From JAGOCV01 sp049445855 (GTDB taxonomy: Bacteria; Pseudomonadota; Gammaproteobacteria; Burkholderiales; Burkholderiaceae_C): a DNA stretch of 64,000 bases. The stretch is from assembly GCF_049445855.1 (NCBI RefSeq), contig NZ_JBMSDV010000001.1, positions 1,302,001-1,366,000 of the forward strand. Reading direction: 5' to 3'. The position numbers and the translations under genes were made by a program. This document shows positions 1 through 8,067 of the stretch, in pieces (positions within the stretch are counted from its first letter, which is position 1; every line of letters begins with the position of its first letter). The notes under the pieces are model-generated. The model was not told the DNA's origin and did not search any database. It saw only the letters and a program-made list of their open reading frames with translations.

Positions 1-323
1 CCTTCATCCACCTCGGTGCGTGGGAGCCGGCGGCGTTCAACATCGACCGCTCGTTCCAGCTGCTGTTCATGGTGATCATCGGCGGGCTCGGCTCGATCAT
101 GGGTGCGTTCTTCGGCGCGGCCTTCATCGTGATCCTGCCGCTGCTGCTCGACCAGATTCCCTACTGGTTCGGCATCCCGATCTCGACGGCGCTCGCCTCG
201 CACCTGACTTTCATGATCTTCGGCGCGCTGATCGTGTTCTTCCTCATCGTCGAGCCGCATGGCCTGGCCAAGCTGTGGAGCATCGGAAAACAGAAGCTCC
301 GCCTGTGGCCATTTCCTCATTGA
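1..323 (+). CDS. Branched-chain/aromatic-acid ABC transporter permease, LivM-like (C-terminal fragment)
   Basis: Only the last ~107 codons are present; the gene begins before the window. The reading frame is open from base 3 and ends with TGA at 321-323. The visible protein has the LivM-type core GGLGSIMGAFFGAAFI followed by hydrophobic segments and a short basic tail. LivM permeases form the inner-membrane channel of branched-chain amino-acid type ABC importers, which in Comamonadaceae often carry aromatic acids. It is followed by a periplasmic binding protein and a LivF-like ATPase on the same strand, so it belongs to that operon. The LivH permease and LivG ATPase are presumably upstream, outside the window. 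Confidence 0.85.
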   Translation, partial: FIHLGAWEPAAFNIDRSFQLLFMVIIGGLGSIMGAFFGAAFIVILPLLLDQIPYWFGIPISTALASHLTFMIFGALIVFFLIVEPHGLAKLWSIGKQKLRLWPFPH

Positions 324-375
324 TTGCAGATTGATTGTTCCGTCAGTGTCAGTTCATTCCAGAAGGAGACAACGC

Positions 376-1692
376 ATGAAGTTCAAATCACTCTTGGTGG
401 CGGCCGCTGTCGGCGCGTCCACGCTGCTTTCCGCCCCCGCTTTCGCGCAGGCCAAGGAGCAGTTCTTCCCGCTGCTGGTGTACCGCACCGGCCCCTACGC
501 GCCCAACGGCACGCCGTGGGCCAACGCCAAGCAGGACTACATCAAGCTCGTCAACGCGCGCGGCGGCATCAACGGCGTGAAGATCACGTTCGAGGAATGC
601 GAAACCGGCTACCAGACCGACAAGGGCGTCGAATGCTACGAGCGCCTGAAGGGCCGCGGCGCCACGGTGTTCGACCCGCAGGCCACCGGCATCACCTTCG
701 CGCTGACCGACAAGGTGCCGCAGGACAAGATTCCGCTGATCACGCTGGGCTATGGCCTGGCCGCGTCGCAGGACGGCGGCGTGTTCAAGTGGAACTTCCC
801 GCTGCTCGGTTCTTACTGGACGGCGGCCGACATCCTGATCCAGCACCTGGGCAAGAAGGAAGGCGGCCTGGACAAGCTCAAGGGCAAGAAGATCGCGCTG
901 GTCTACCACGATTCGCCCTTCGGCAAGGAACCCATCCCCCTGCTGCAGGAGCGCGCGAAGATGAGCGGCTTCGACCTCTCGCTGATCCCCGTGACGGCGC
1001 CCGGCATCGAGCAGAAGTCGGCCTGGCTGCAGGTGCGCCAGCAGCGTCCCGACTACGTGCTGCTGTGGGGCTGGGGTGTGATGAACTCCGCTGCACTGAA
1101 GGAAGCGATCGCCACCGGCTATCCGCGCGAGAAGATGTACGGCGTGTGGTGGTCGGGCGCAGAGCCCGACGTGAAGGACGTGGGCGCCGCTGCCAAGGGC
1201 TACAACGCGCTGACCATCCAGTACGGCGCGGGCCAGCCGAAGATCGTGAAGGACATCCTGTCTGAAGTGCACGGCAAGGGCCAGGGCACCGGCCCCAAGG
1301 ACGAAGTCGGCACCGTGCTCTACAACCGCGGCCTGATCATCCAGATGCTGTCGGTCGAAGCCGTGAAGCGTGCGCAGGAACGCTTCGGCAAGGGCAAGGT
1401 CATGACGGGCGAGCAGGTGCGCTGGGGCTTCGAGAACCTCGCGCTCGACCAGAAGAAGCTGGACGCGCTGGGCTTTGCCGGCGTGATGCGCCCTGTCAGC
1501 ACTTCGTGCCAGGACCACATGGGTTCCACCTGGGCGCGTGTGCACACCTGGGACGGCGCGAAGTGGGACTTCTCTTCCGACTGGCTGGAAGCGGACGAAC
1601 AGATCATCAAGCCGATGGTCAAGCAGGCCGCCGACAAGTACGCGTCGGACAAGAAGCTGACCCGCCGCACGCCCCAGGATTGCCAGAGCTGA
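376..1692 (+). CDS. ABC transporter substrate-binding protein (branched-chain/aromatic-acid type)
   Basis: A 438-residue periplasmic binding protein. The start at 376 is set by a strong ribosome site (AAGGAGA at 363-369) and by a clear signal peptide, MKFKSLLVAAAVGASTLLSA, cleaved near AFAQ-A. A longer frame from 259 overlaps the upstream permease and is not used. The mature part resembles the Leu/Ile/Val-binding (PBP type I) fold, with motifs such as NARGGINGVK, YHDSPFGKEP and LYNRGL. It would capture the substrate for the permease and LivF protein encoded on either side. The neighbouring PaaK-like CoA ligase suggests an aromatic or aryl-aliphatic acid as ligand, but the ligand cannot be read from sequence. 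Confidence 0.9.
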   Translation: MKFKSLLVAAAVGASTLLSAPAFAQAKEQFFPLLVYRTGPYAPNGTPWANAKQDYIKLVNARGGINGVKITFEECETGYQTDKGVECYERLKGRGATVFDPQATGITFALTDKVPQDKIPLITLGYGLAASQDGGVFKWNFPLLGSYWTAADILIQHLGKKEGGLDKLKGKKIALVYHDSPFGKEPIPLLQERAKMSGFDLSLIPVTAPGIEQKSAWLQVRQQRPDYVLLWGWGVMNSAALKEAIATGYPREKMYGVWWSGAEPDVKDVGAAAKGYNALTIQYGAGQPKIVKDILSEVHGKGQGTGPKDEVGTVLYNRGLIIQMLSVEAVKRAQERFGKGKVMTGEQVRWGFENLALDQKKLDALGFAGVMRPVSTSCQDHMGSTWARVHTWDGAKWDFSSDWLEADEQIIKPMVKQAADKYASDKKLTRRTPQDCQS

Positions 1693-1700
1693 AGGCCCAC

Positions 1701-1795
1701 CCCCAGGCTGCGCACTTCGTGCTCCGCCTCCCCCCTGCGAGGGGGCGACACCTGCGGCCCGGCAAAGCCGGTTCCGCGGTGTCCCCGGCCTGGGG
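1701..1795. repeat. REP-like compound inverted repeat between binding protein and livF
   Basis: This 95-bp gap element is built of nested inverted repeats. Outer arms are CCCCAGGC (1701-1708) and GCCTGGGG (1788-1795). Inside are a hairpin of C5/G5 (1731-1735, 1741-1745) and an imperfect long hairpin with arms GACACC (1747-1752) and GGTGTC (1778-1783) around CCGGC-AAA-GCCGG (1759-1771). Similar intergenic palindromes are, from memory, dispersed in Comamonadaceae genomes. No second copy was noticed in this window. It could act as an attenuator or mRNA-stabilising element. Confidence 0.7.
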
Positions 1796-1824
1796 CGGTG
1801 TCACTCGAACATTGTTTGATTTCT

Positions 1825-2640
1825 ATGACTGACGAGACCCGCAAGATTGTTCTGAACGTCAACGGCATCGAGGTGATCTACAACCATGTGATCCTCGTGC
1901 TCAAGGGCGTGTCGCTGCAGGTGCCGGAAGGCGGCATCGTGGCGCTGCTGGGTGGCAACGGCGCGGGCAAGACGACGACGCTGCGCGCAGTGTCGAACCT
2001 GCTGCGCGGCGAGCGCGGCGAGGTGACGAAGGGCTCGATCGAGTTGCGCGGCGAGCGCATCGAAAACCTGTCGCCCGCCGACCTCGTGCAGCGCGGTGTG
2101 GTGCAGGTGATGGAAGGCAGGCACTGCTTCGCGCACCTGACGATCGAAGAAAACCTCATGACCGGCGCCTACACGCGCAGCAGCCGCGCAGAAGTGGCTG
2201 CGAACCTCGAGAAGGTCTACAACTACTTTCCGCGCCTGAAGACGCGACGCACTTCGCAGGCAGCCTATACCTCGGGCGGCGAGCAGCAGATGTGCGCCAT
2301 TGGCCGAGCGCTGATGGCCAGCCCGACGATGGTGCTGCTGGACGAACCGTCCATGGGCCTTGCGCCGCAGATCGTGGAAGAAGTCTTCAACATCGTGCGC
2401 GACCTGAACGGCAAGGAGAAGGTGACCTTCCTCCTCGCGGAGCAGAACACCAACATGGCGCTGCGCTACGCAGACTACGGCTACATCATGGAGTCCGGCC
2501 GCGTGGTGATGGACGGCAAGGCCGCCGACCTCGCGGACAACGAGGACGTGAAGGAGTTCTACCTGGGCATGGGCGGCAGCGGCCGCAAGAACTTCAAGGA
2601 CGTGAAGAGCTACAAGCGGCGCAAGAGGTGGCTGGCATGA
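1825..2640 (+). CDS. livF: Branched-chain-type ABC transporter ATP-binding protein (LivF family)
   Basis: A 271-residue cytoplasmic ATPase of an aromatic or branched-chain ABC importer. Walker A is GGNGAGKTTT (about residues 43-52), the signature is TSGGEQQ (about 150-156) and Walker B is MVLLDEPSMGL (about 169-178); the switch region has LLAEQN. Length and the HCFAHLTIEENL segment fit LivF rather than LivG. The ATG at 1825 is preferred over an in-frame start at 1798, which lies in the intergenic repeat. Its stop overlaps the start of the next gene (ATGA), so translation of transporter and CoA ligase is probably coupled. The C-terminal tail is basic and slightly longer than usual. Confidence 0.9.
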   Translation: MTDETRKIVLNVNGIEVIYNHVILVLKGVSLQVPEGGIVALLGGNGAGKTTTLRAVSNLLRGERGEVTKGSIELRGERIENLSPADLVQRGVVQVMEGRHCFAHLTIEENLMTGAYTRSSRAEVAANLEKVYNYFPRLKTRRTSQAAYTSGGEQQMCAIGRALMASPTMVLLDEPSMGLAPQIVEEVFNIVRDLNGKEKVTFLLAEQNTNMALRYADYGYIMESGRVVMDGKAADLADNEDVKEFYLGMGGSGRKNFKDVKSYKRRKRWLA

Positions 2641-3932
2641 ACGCAAGCACCGACGCCGGCATCCGCCGCTTCTACGACACGCAGGAAATCCGCTCGCCGG
2701 CAGAGCGCGAAGCCGCGCTCATGGCGGCGCTGCCCAAGCAGGTGGCGCACGCGCAATCGGCGTCGCCCGCATTCGCGCAGCTGCTGGCCGGTATGGATGC
2801 CGGCAGCGTGAACAGCCGGGACGCGCTGGCTCGCCTGCCCGTGACACGCAAGCACGAACTGCTGGAGCGGCAGAAAAAGGAGCGCGCCCCGGGCAAGGGC
2901 AATGGCGATGTCTTCGGTGGCTTCTCTGCCATCCGCTGGGGGGCGCAGACGCCGCGCGTGTTCGCCAGCCCCGGCACCATCTACGAACCCGAGGGCACGG
3001 CGCGCGATTACTGGCGCGTGGCCCGCGCGATCTTCGCCGCCGGCTTCCGCACGGGCGAACTCATCCACAACAGTTTCAGCTACCACTTCGTGCCGGCCGG
3101 CTCGATGATGGAAACCGGCGCGCATGCGCTGGGCTGCACCGTGTTCGCAGGCGGCACGGGCCAGACCGAGCAGCAGGTGCAGGCCATGGCAGAGCTGCGG
3201 CCGGCCGGCTACATCGGCACGCCGAGCTTCCTGAAGATCATCATGGAGAAGGCGGCAGACATGGGTGTCGCATTGCCCAGCGTCACCAAGGCACTGGTCT
3301 CGGGTGAGGCGTTCCCGCCGTCGCTGCGCGACTGGCTGGCCGAACGCGGCATCCAGGGCTACCAGTGCTACGCCACGGCAGACCTGGGCCTCATCGCCTA
3401 CGAAACCGAAGCACGCGAAGGCCTGGTGCTCGACGAAGGCGTGATCCTGGAGATCGTGCGTCCCGGCACCGGCGACCCGGTTCCCGAAGGCGAAGTCGGC
3501 GAAGTCGTCATCACCACGCTCAACCCGGACTACCCGCTCATCCGTTTCGGCACCGGTGACCTGTCCGCCGTGCTGCCGGGTTCGTGTCCCACGGGCCGCA
3601 CCAACACCCGCATCAAGGGCTGGATGGGCCGGGCTGATCAGACCACCAAGATCCGCGGCATGTTCGTGCACCCGGGCCAGGTGGCGGACATCGCGCGGCG
3701 CTTTCCCGAAGTGCTGCGCGCGCGACTGGTGGTCAGTGGCGAGATGGCCAGCGATCTCATGACGCTCAAGGTCGAGGCACAGGGGTTTCAAGGCGGCGGC
3801 GCAGACCTGCAGGCCCGCATCGGCGAAGCGATCCGCGACGTGACCAAGCTGCGCGGCGACGTGGAACTGCACGCACCGGGCACGCTGCCCAACGACGGCA
3901 AGGTCATCGAGGACGCGCGCAGCTACAAGTGA
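2637..3932 (+). CDS. Phenylacetate-CoA ligase-like AMP-dependent synthetase (PaaK family)
   Basis: A 431-residue adenylate-forming enzyme of the PaaK branch (length typical, ~430-440). Visible marks are FASPGTIYEPEG in the middle, YQCYATADLG, the ATP-site stretch RFGTGDLSAVLPG and the hinge/C-terminal region RIKGWMGRADQTTKIRGMFV. Such enzymes activate aryl-acetic or aromatic acids to CoA thioesters with ATP. The start overlaps the livF stop by 4 bp. Uptake followed directly by CoA activation is a coherent import-and-trap unit. The exact acid is unknown; no paa catabolic genes accompany it here, so calling it paaK would be an over-reading. Confidence 0.85.
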   Translation: MNASTDAGIRRFYDTQEIRSPAEREAALMAALPKQVAHAQSASPAFAQLLAGMDAGSVNSRDALARLPVTRKHELLERQKKERAPGKGNGDVFGGFSAIRWGAQTPRVFASPGTIYEPEGTARDYWRVARAIFAAGFRTGELIHNSFSYHFVPAGSMMETGAHALGCTVFAGGTGQTEQQVQAMAELRPAGYIGTPSFLKIIMEKAADMGVALPSVTKALVSGEAFPPSLRDWLAERGIQGYQCYATADLGLIAYETEAREGLVLDEGVILEIVRPGTGDPVPEGEVGEVVITTLNPDYPLIRFGTGDLSAVLPGSCPTGRTNTRIKGWMGRADQTTKIRGMFVHPGQVADIARRFPEVLRARLVVSGEMASDLMTLKVEAQGFQGGGADLQARIGEAIRDVTKLRGDVELHAPGTLPNDGKVIEDARSYK

Positions 3933-4040
3933 CGGCGGGTCTTCTGATGCCTGTCAAATTGCTTGCAGACAGGCTCATCTCCCCGCGGCACCCAGGCCAT
4001 TTCTAGGGTAAGTCGGGATTCGGCACACGGAGGCCAGACC

Positions 4041-4046
4041 TACAAT
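4041..4046 (+). promoter_or_regulatory. Possible -10 box for the Bug receptor gene
   Basis: TACAAT (5 of 6 to TATAAT) lies 27 bp before the ATG at 4073. No convincing -35 box is visible 16-18 bp upstream, so this is a weak prediction. Confidence 0.3.
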
Positions 4047-4072
4047 CGCGGCCTTCTTTACCCGGAGTGAAC

Positions 4073-5056
4073 ATGAAAAAACTGCTGTTGTCCGCCGTTG
4101 TTGCGGGCCTCTCTGCATTCGGCGCGAACGCCCAGGAATTCCCTGCCAAGGACAAGACCATCACCATCGTGGTGCCCTTCGCCGCCGGGGGCCCGACCGA
4201 CAGGGTGGCCCGCGATCTGGCCGAAGCCCTGCGCAAGCCGCTGGGTGGCTCGACGATCGTGATCGACAACGCAGCCGGCGCCGGCAGCACCATCGGCAAC
4301 GCCAAGGTGGCGCGCGCGACGCCGGACGGCTACACGCTGCTGGTCACGCACGTGGGCATGGGCACCACGCCCGTGCTGTACCGCAAGCTGCCGTACAACT
4401 ACGAAACCGACTTCGAATACCTGGGCATGATCAACGACGTGCCGATGACCCTGATCGGCAAGCCCCAGCTCGAAGCCAAGAACTTCGCCGAACTGCGCGC
4501 CTGGATCGCCAAGAACTCCGGCAAGGTCAACCTGGGCAATGCCGGCATCGGTTCCGCCTCGCACCTGTGCGGCCTGCTGTTCCAGAGCGAACTCAAGACC
4601 GAAATGACCACCGTGCCGTACAAGGGCACCGCACCGGCCATCGCCGACCTGATCGGCGGCCAGATCGACCTGCTGTGCGACCAGACCACCAACACCACCG
4701 GCCAGATCGAAGGCAAGAAGGTCATTCCTTACGCCGTGACGACGCTCAAGCGCCTGAATACGCCCGCGCTCAAGGACATCCCGACGCTGGACGAGTCGGG
4801 CCTGAAGAACTTCCAGGTCACCATCTGGCACGGCATGTACGCCCCCAAGGGCACGCCTGCCCCGGTGCTCAAGAAGCTGAATGACGCCCTGAAGGCCGCC
4901 CTCAAAGATCCTGAATTCGTGAAGAAGCAGGAAGGCCTGGGCGCCGTGGTCGTGACCGACAAGCGCGTCGAGCCCGCCGAACACAAGAAGTTCGTGCAGG
5001 CCGAAGTGGCGCGTTTCGGCCCCGTCATCAAGGCTGCCGGCGCATACGCCGATTGA
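4073..5056 (+). CDS. Tripartite tricarboxylate transporter receptor (Bug family)
   Basis: A 327-residue periplasmic binding protein of the Bug/TctC family. The signal peptide is MKKLLLSAVVAGLSAFGANA followed by QEFPAK. Family marks are TIVVPFAAGGPTDRVARDLA, PDGYTLLV and the late APKGTPAPVL motif. The ATG at 4073 has GGAG at 4064-4067; a GTG at 4067 falls inside that ribosome site. Bug proteins bind carboxylates for TctAB-type transporters, but no tctA or tctB is in the window, which is common for the expanded Bug families of Burkholderiales. It stands alone, with a rho-independent terminator downstream at 5134-5169. Ligand unknown. Confidence 0.9.
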   Translation: MKKLLLSAVVAGLSAFGANAQEFPAKDKTITIVVPFAAGGPTDRVARDLAEALRKPLGGSTIVIDNAAGAGSTIGNAKVARATPDGYTLLVTHVGMGTTPVLYRKLPYNYETDFEYLGMINDVPMTLIGKPQLEAKNFAELRAWIAKNSGKVNLGNAGIGSASHLCGLLFQSELKTEMTTVPYKGTAPAIADLIGGQIDLLCDQTTNTTGQIEGKKVIPYAVTTLKRLNTPALKDIPTLDESGLKNFQVTIWHGMYAPKGTPAPVLKKLNDALKAALKDPEFVKKQEGLGAVVVTDKRVEPAEHKKFVQAEVARFGPVIKAAGAYAD

Positions 5057-5133
5057 TGGCCGGCTGACTGATCAGAAAATGAGGCCGTGAGCGCCGGCCT
5101 TCAAAACTGCGTTCATTTCATTTCCTTTCTTCG

Positions 5134-5169
5134 GGCCGCCAGGTGCAAGCTTGGCGGCCTTTCTTTTTG
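5134..5169 (+). terminator. Rho-independent terminator after the Bug receptor gene
   Basis: Stem GGCCGCCA (5134-5141) pairs perfectly with TGGCGGCC (5152-5159), with a 10-nt loop, followed by TTTCTTTTTG (5160-5169). Location and T-tract fit transcription from the 4073 gene. Confidence 0.85.
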
Positions 5170-5276
5170 TCGCGCGGGCTTGTCACGTGCGCGGCAGCGT
5201 CTGCGGGTAATCCATCTGCGCGAGTCGCGCACCGTGCCGTACAACGAGCGCACAACAGAGACGCAAGGAGACAGGC

Positions 5277-6320
5277 ATGAACGGAAAAAACGCATCCGGC
5301 AACGACAACTTCCAGCCACGCCGCCGCCGGCTGATCGGCGCGGGGCTTTCGATCAGCGCGGGCATGGCGCTCGGCACACCGGCCGCATTCGCGCAGGGCG
5401 CATGGCCCAACAAGCCGGTGCGCATCGTCGTGCCGTTCGCGCCGGGCGGCACGACCGACATCCTCGCGCGGGCCGTGGCGCCCGAGCTCTCGCGTGCATT
5501 CGGACAACAGTTCGTGGTCGACAACCGCGCGGGCGCGGGCGGCAACGTCGGCGCGGAGATCGTCGCGAAGGCAGCGCCCGACGGCTACACGCTGCTCATG
5601 GGCACGGTGGGTACGCACGGCATCAACCGCGCGCTCTACGACAAGCTGCCGTATGACCCGATCAAGGATTTCGTGCCGGTCACGCTCGTCGCCGGCGTGC
5701 CCAACGTGATGGAAATGCCGGCCGAGAAGGCCAGGGCGATGGGTATCCACACGGTGGCGGACTTCGTCCGTTACGCCAAGGCCAACCCCGGCAAGCTGAA
5801 CATGGCTTCCAGCGGCAACGGCACATCCATCCACATGGCGGGCGAACTGTTCAAGAGCATGACCGGTACCTACATGGTCCATTTCCCGTACCGCGGCTCG
5901 GGTCCGGCGCTGCTCGACCTCGTGGCCGGGAACATGGATGTCATGTTCGACAACCTGCCCTCTTCGATGGCGCAGATCAGGGCCGGCAAGCTCAAGGCGC
6001 TGGCGGTGACGAGCTCGACGCGCTCGGCTGCGCTACCGGATGTGCCGACGGTGGAAGAGGCCGGTGGCCCGATGCTCAAGGGCTTCGAGGCAAGCTCCTG
6101 GTTCGGACTGCTCGCACCCGCCGGAACGCCGATGGACATCGCCAACCGCATCCAGCAGGAAGTGGCGAAGTCGCTCGGCACGGCAGCCATCAAGGAGAAG
6201 ATGCTCGCACAAGGCGCGATTCCCAGCGGCAATACGCCGGCCGAGTTCGCCCGGCTCATCGAGAGCGAGCACCGGAAGTGGGCGGAGGTGGTGAAGGTGT
6301 CGGGCGCGAAGGTGGACTGA
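5277..6320 (+). CDS. Tripartite tricarboxylate transporter receptor (Bug family), Tat-type signal
   Basis: A 347-residue Bug-family periplasmic receptor. The ribosome site AAGGAG (5265-5270) fixes the start at 5277. The N-terminus has a twin-arginine-like signal (RRRRLIGAGLSISAG, processed near AFAQG), unlike the Sec signal of the Bug gene just upstream. Family motifs are RIVVPFAPGGTTDILAR, PDGYTLLMG, MASSGNGTSIHMAGELF and LAPAGTPMDI. It is separated from the preceding paralogue by a terminator, so the two are transcribed separately. Ligand unknown; no TctAB membrane subunits nearby. Confidence 0.9.
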   Translation: MNGKNASGNDNFQPRRRRLIGAGLSISAGMALGTPAAFAQGAWPNKPVRIVVPFAPGGTTDILARAVAPELSRAFGQQFVVDNRAGAGGNVGAEIVAKAAPDGYTLLMGTVGTHGINRALYDKLPYDPIKDFVPVTLVAGVPNVMEMPAEKARAMGIHTVADFVRYAKANPGKLNMASSGNGTSIHMAGELFKSMTGTYMVHFPYRGSGPALLDLVAGNMDVMFDNLPSSMAQIRAGKLKALAVTSSTRSAALPDVPTVEEAGGPMLKGFEASSWFGLLAPAGTPMDIANRIQQEVAKSLGTAAIKEKMLAQGAIPSGNTPAEFARLIESEHRKWAEVVKVSGAKVD

Positions 6321-6331
6321 AGAAGGCGGGG

Positions 6332-6658
6332 TCAGACGCCCCAGACCACTTCCTTGCCGGCAGCCTGCGACTGGCGCAGCATGTCGGCGAAGGGGGCGAC
6401 GCGCTGGCGCAGCGAGACGCCATCGCCCTTCGCCTTGCCGTCCTCGTCGCCGTCGCTGGCGACGTCGTCCTTCGCGCGGGGCTTCGCTTCGTCTTCCTTC
6501 ACGGCGGCTTCCAGGGCCGACAGGGCGGCGGGCATCTGCTCGGGCGTGATGATGCCGGTCGGGCCTGTGCCCTTGCCGATGATCTCCAGCACGCGGCGGC
6601 CGTTGACTTCGAGCATGATGAGATCGCTGGTGGCGCGTGACTTGAATTTGTAGAGCAT
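6332..6658 (-). CDS. DUF1840 domain-containing protein
   Basis: A 108-residue cytoplasmic protein starting MLYKFKSRATSDLIMLEVNG, the signature of the DUF1840 family common in beta-proteobacteria. The ATG at 6658 begins exactly at the conserved family start; the same frame stays open far upstream but that part is a shadow of the methyltransferase. The first half (about 1-50) is the conserved domain. The middle is rich in Lys, Glu and Asp with KPRAKDDVASDGDEDG and looks like a flexible linker, and the end is helical. Function unknown. It sits 41 bp downstream of the methyltransferase on the same strand and is probably cotranscribed with it. Confidence 0.8.
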   Translation of the reverse strand: MLYKFKSRATSDLIMLEVNGRRVLEIIGKGTGPTGIITPEQMPAALSALEAAVKEDEAKPRAKDDVASDGDEDGKAKGDGVSLRQRVAPFADMLRQSQAAGKEVVWGV

Positions 6659-6699
6659 GTGTGTTCCTTCAGGCGGGTCTTGTGGCGTGGTCCTGTGCC

Positions 6700-7968
6700 T
6701 CAAGGGTACATGTACGAGCGATTGAACGGGTAACACGCCTGTGCACCGGGCATCGGGCCGGTGGTCATGTCGTCGTCCGGGCGCGTGGCCAGCATCTGGT
6801 GCAGCGAGATCCAGCCACGCTCGAAACTCATCGCGCTGCCCGACAGGTAGAGGCGGTAGGCGCGCAGCACGCGCTCGGCGCGCACCGGGTCGCCGGTGGC
6901 GGCCAGCACGGCGTGCGCCTCGGGCAGCTGCGCTTCCAGCGCGTCCGACCAGGCCCAGAGCGTGCGTGCGTAGTGCGGGCGCAGGTTCTCGGTGTCCACC
7001 ATCTCGAGGCCACTGCGTGACATCTCGCGCAGCACATGGCTCACGTGCAGCAGTTCGCCGCCGGGGAAGATGTACTTCTCGATGAAATCGCCCATGCCTG
7101 CGCCGAGCTGGTCGTTGTCCAGCCCGCCGGCGGTGATGCCGTGGTTGAGCACGAGGCCGCCCGGTTTCAGCAGGCGGCGGATCTGCCCGAAGTACGCGGG
7201 CATGTTGGCCTGGCCCACATGCTCGAACATGCCGACGGAAGAAATCTTGTCGAAGCCGCCGTCCGCCGGGAGTTCCATGTCGCGGTAGTCGCGCAGCTCC
7301 ATGCGTACCCGTCCGGAAAGGCCCTTTTCCCCGATGAGCCGCTGCACGTGCGCGTGCTGGTTCTTCGAGAGCGTGATGCCGGTGGCATCCACGCCGTAAT
7401 GTTCGGCGGCCCACAGCAGCAGGCCGCCCCAGCCCGCGCCGATATCGAGGAAGCGCTCGCCGGGCTTGAGCATGAGCTTCCTGCAGATGTGGTCCAGCTT
7501 GGCCTCCTGCGCCTGCGCGATGCTCATGTCCGGCGCGCGGAAGTAGGCACACGAGTAGACGCGCCGCGGGTCCAGCCACAGGGCATAGAAGTCGTCGGAA
7601 ACGTCGTAGTGGAACTGGATCTGCACCGCGTCGCGCTCGCGTGAGTGCGAGGCGAGCGACTTGGCACGCCGCAGCATCTGCGTCCACCAGGCGGTGTTGC
7701 TGGCGGCCGGGTTGCCCGGCAGCAGGCTGGCAGCCACAGCCATCAGGTCGCGCATGGTTCCGCTGATGTCCAGCCGCCCCTCGACGTAGTCCTCGCCGAT
7801 GGAGCCGATCTGCGCCGCCGCCAGCGTGGCGAGGCTGCGCCATTCACGGAAGGCCAGCCGGACAGGGGCATCGGGCGGTCCGAGCCATTGGTTGTCGGGC
7901 AGGCGCAACGCGAGGGGGAGGGCCAGCCGCTCCAACCGCTCTTCCAGAGTCGGGATCAGTCCTTTCAT
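6700..7968 (-). CDS. Cyclopropane-fatty-acyl-phospholipid synthase family SAM-dependent methyltransferase
   Basis: A 422-residue enzyme of the CFA synthase superfamily. The SAM-binding motif I is FLDIGAGWGGL, followed by TGITLSKNQHAHVQ, and the family SVGMFEHVG motif and QIRRLLKPGG are present. CFA enzymes methylenate double bonds of membrane phospholipid acyl chains; relatives act on other lipids, so the substrate is inferred only at family level. The ATG at 7968 (MKGLIPTLEERLE) is chosen; a TTG at 8004 would add 12 residues. No strong ribosome site is visible for either. It is divergent from the aminobenzoyl-CoA operon, with only ~100 bp shared upstream DNA. Confidence 0.8.
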   Translation of the reverse strand: MKGLIPTLEERLERLALPLALRLPDNQWLGPPDAPVRLAFREWRSLATLAAAQIGSIGEDYVEGRLDISGTMRDLMAVAASLLPGNPAASNTAWWTQMLRRAKSLASHSRERDAVQIQFHYDVSDDFYALWLDPRRVYSCAYFRAPDMSIAQAQEAKLDHICRKLMLKPGERFLDIGAGWGGLLLWAAEHYGVDATGITLSKNQHAHVQRLIGEKGLSGRVRMELRDYRDMELPADGGFDKISSVGMFEHVGQANMPAYFGQIRRLLKPGGLVLNHGITAGGLDNDQLGAGMGDFIEKYIFPGGELLHVSHVLREMSRSGLEMVDTENLRPHYARTLWAWSDALEAQLPEAHAVLAATGDPVRAERVLRAYRLYLSGSAMSFERGWISLHQMLATRPDDDMTTGPMPGAQACYPFNRSYMYP

Positions 7969-8044
7969 GCCAAATATTCTTGTGATTTGGCTGATCGCCG
8001 TCAACCGCCAGCACGGGCAGGGCTGACACCATTGACATCCGTTT

Positions 8045-8058
8045 GTTTAAACCTAAAC
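8045..8058. promoter_or_regulatory. Candidate MarR operator upstream of the aminobenzoyl-CoA operon
   Basis: Inverted repeat GTTTA-AACC-TAAAC lies in AT-rich DNA 9 bp before the monooxygenase start, within an otherwise GC-rich region. A MarR-family regulator is the second gene of the operon, so autoregulation through this site is plausible. Inference only. Confidence 0.4.
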
Positions 8059-8067
8059 TATTTGATC

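Noticed and set aside
6659..7843. Upstream extension of the DUF1840 frame
   Set aside because: This part is an out-of-frame shadow of the methyltransferase; the DUF1840 family start is MLYKFKSR at 6658.
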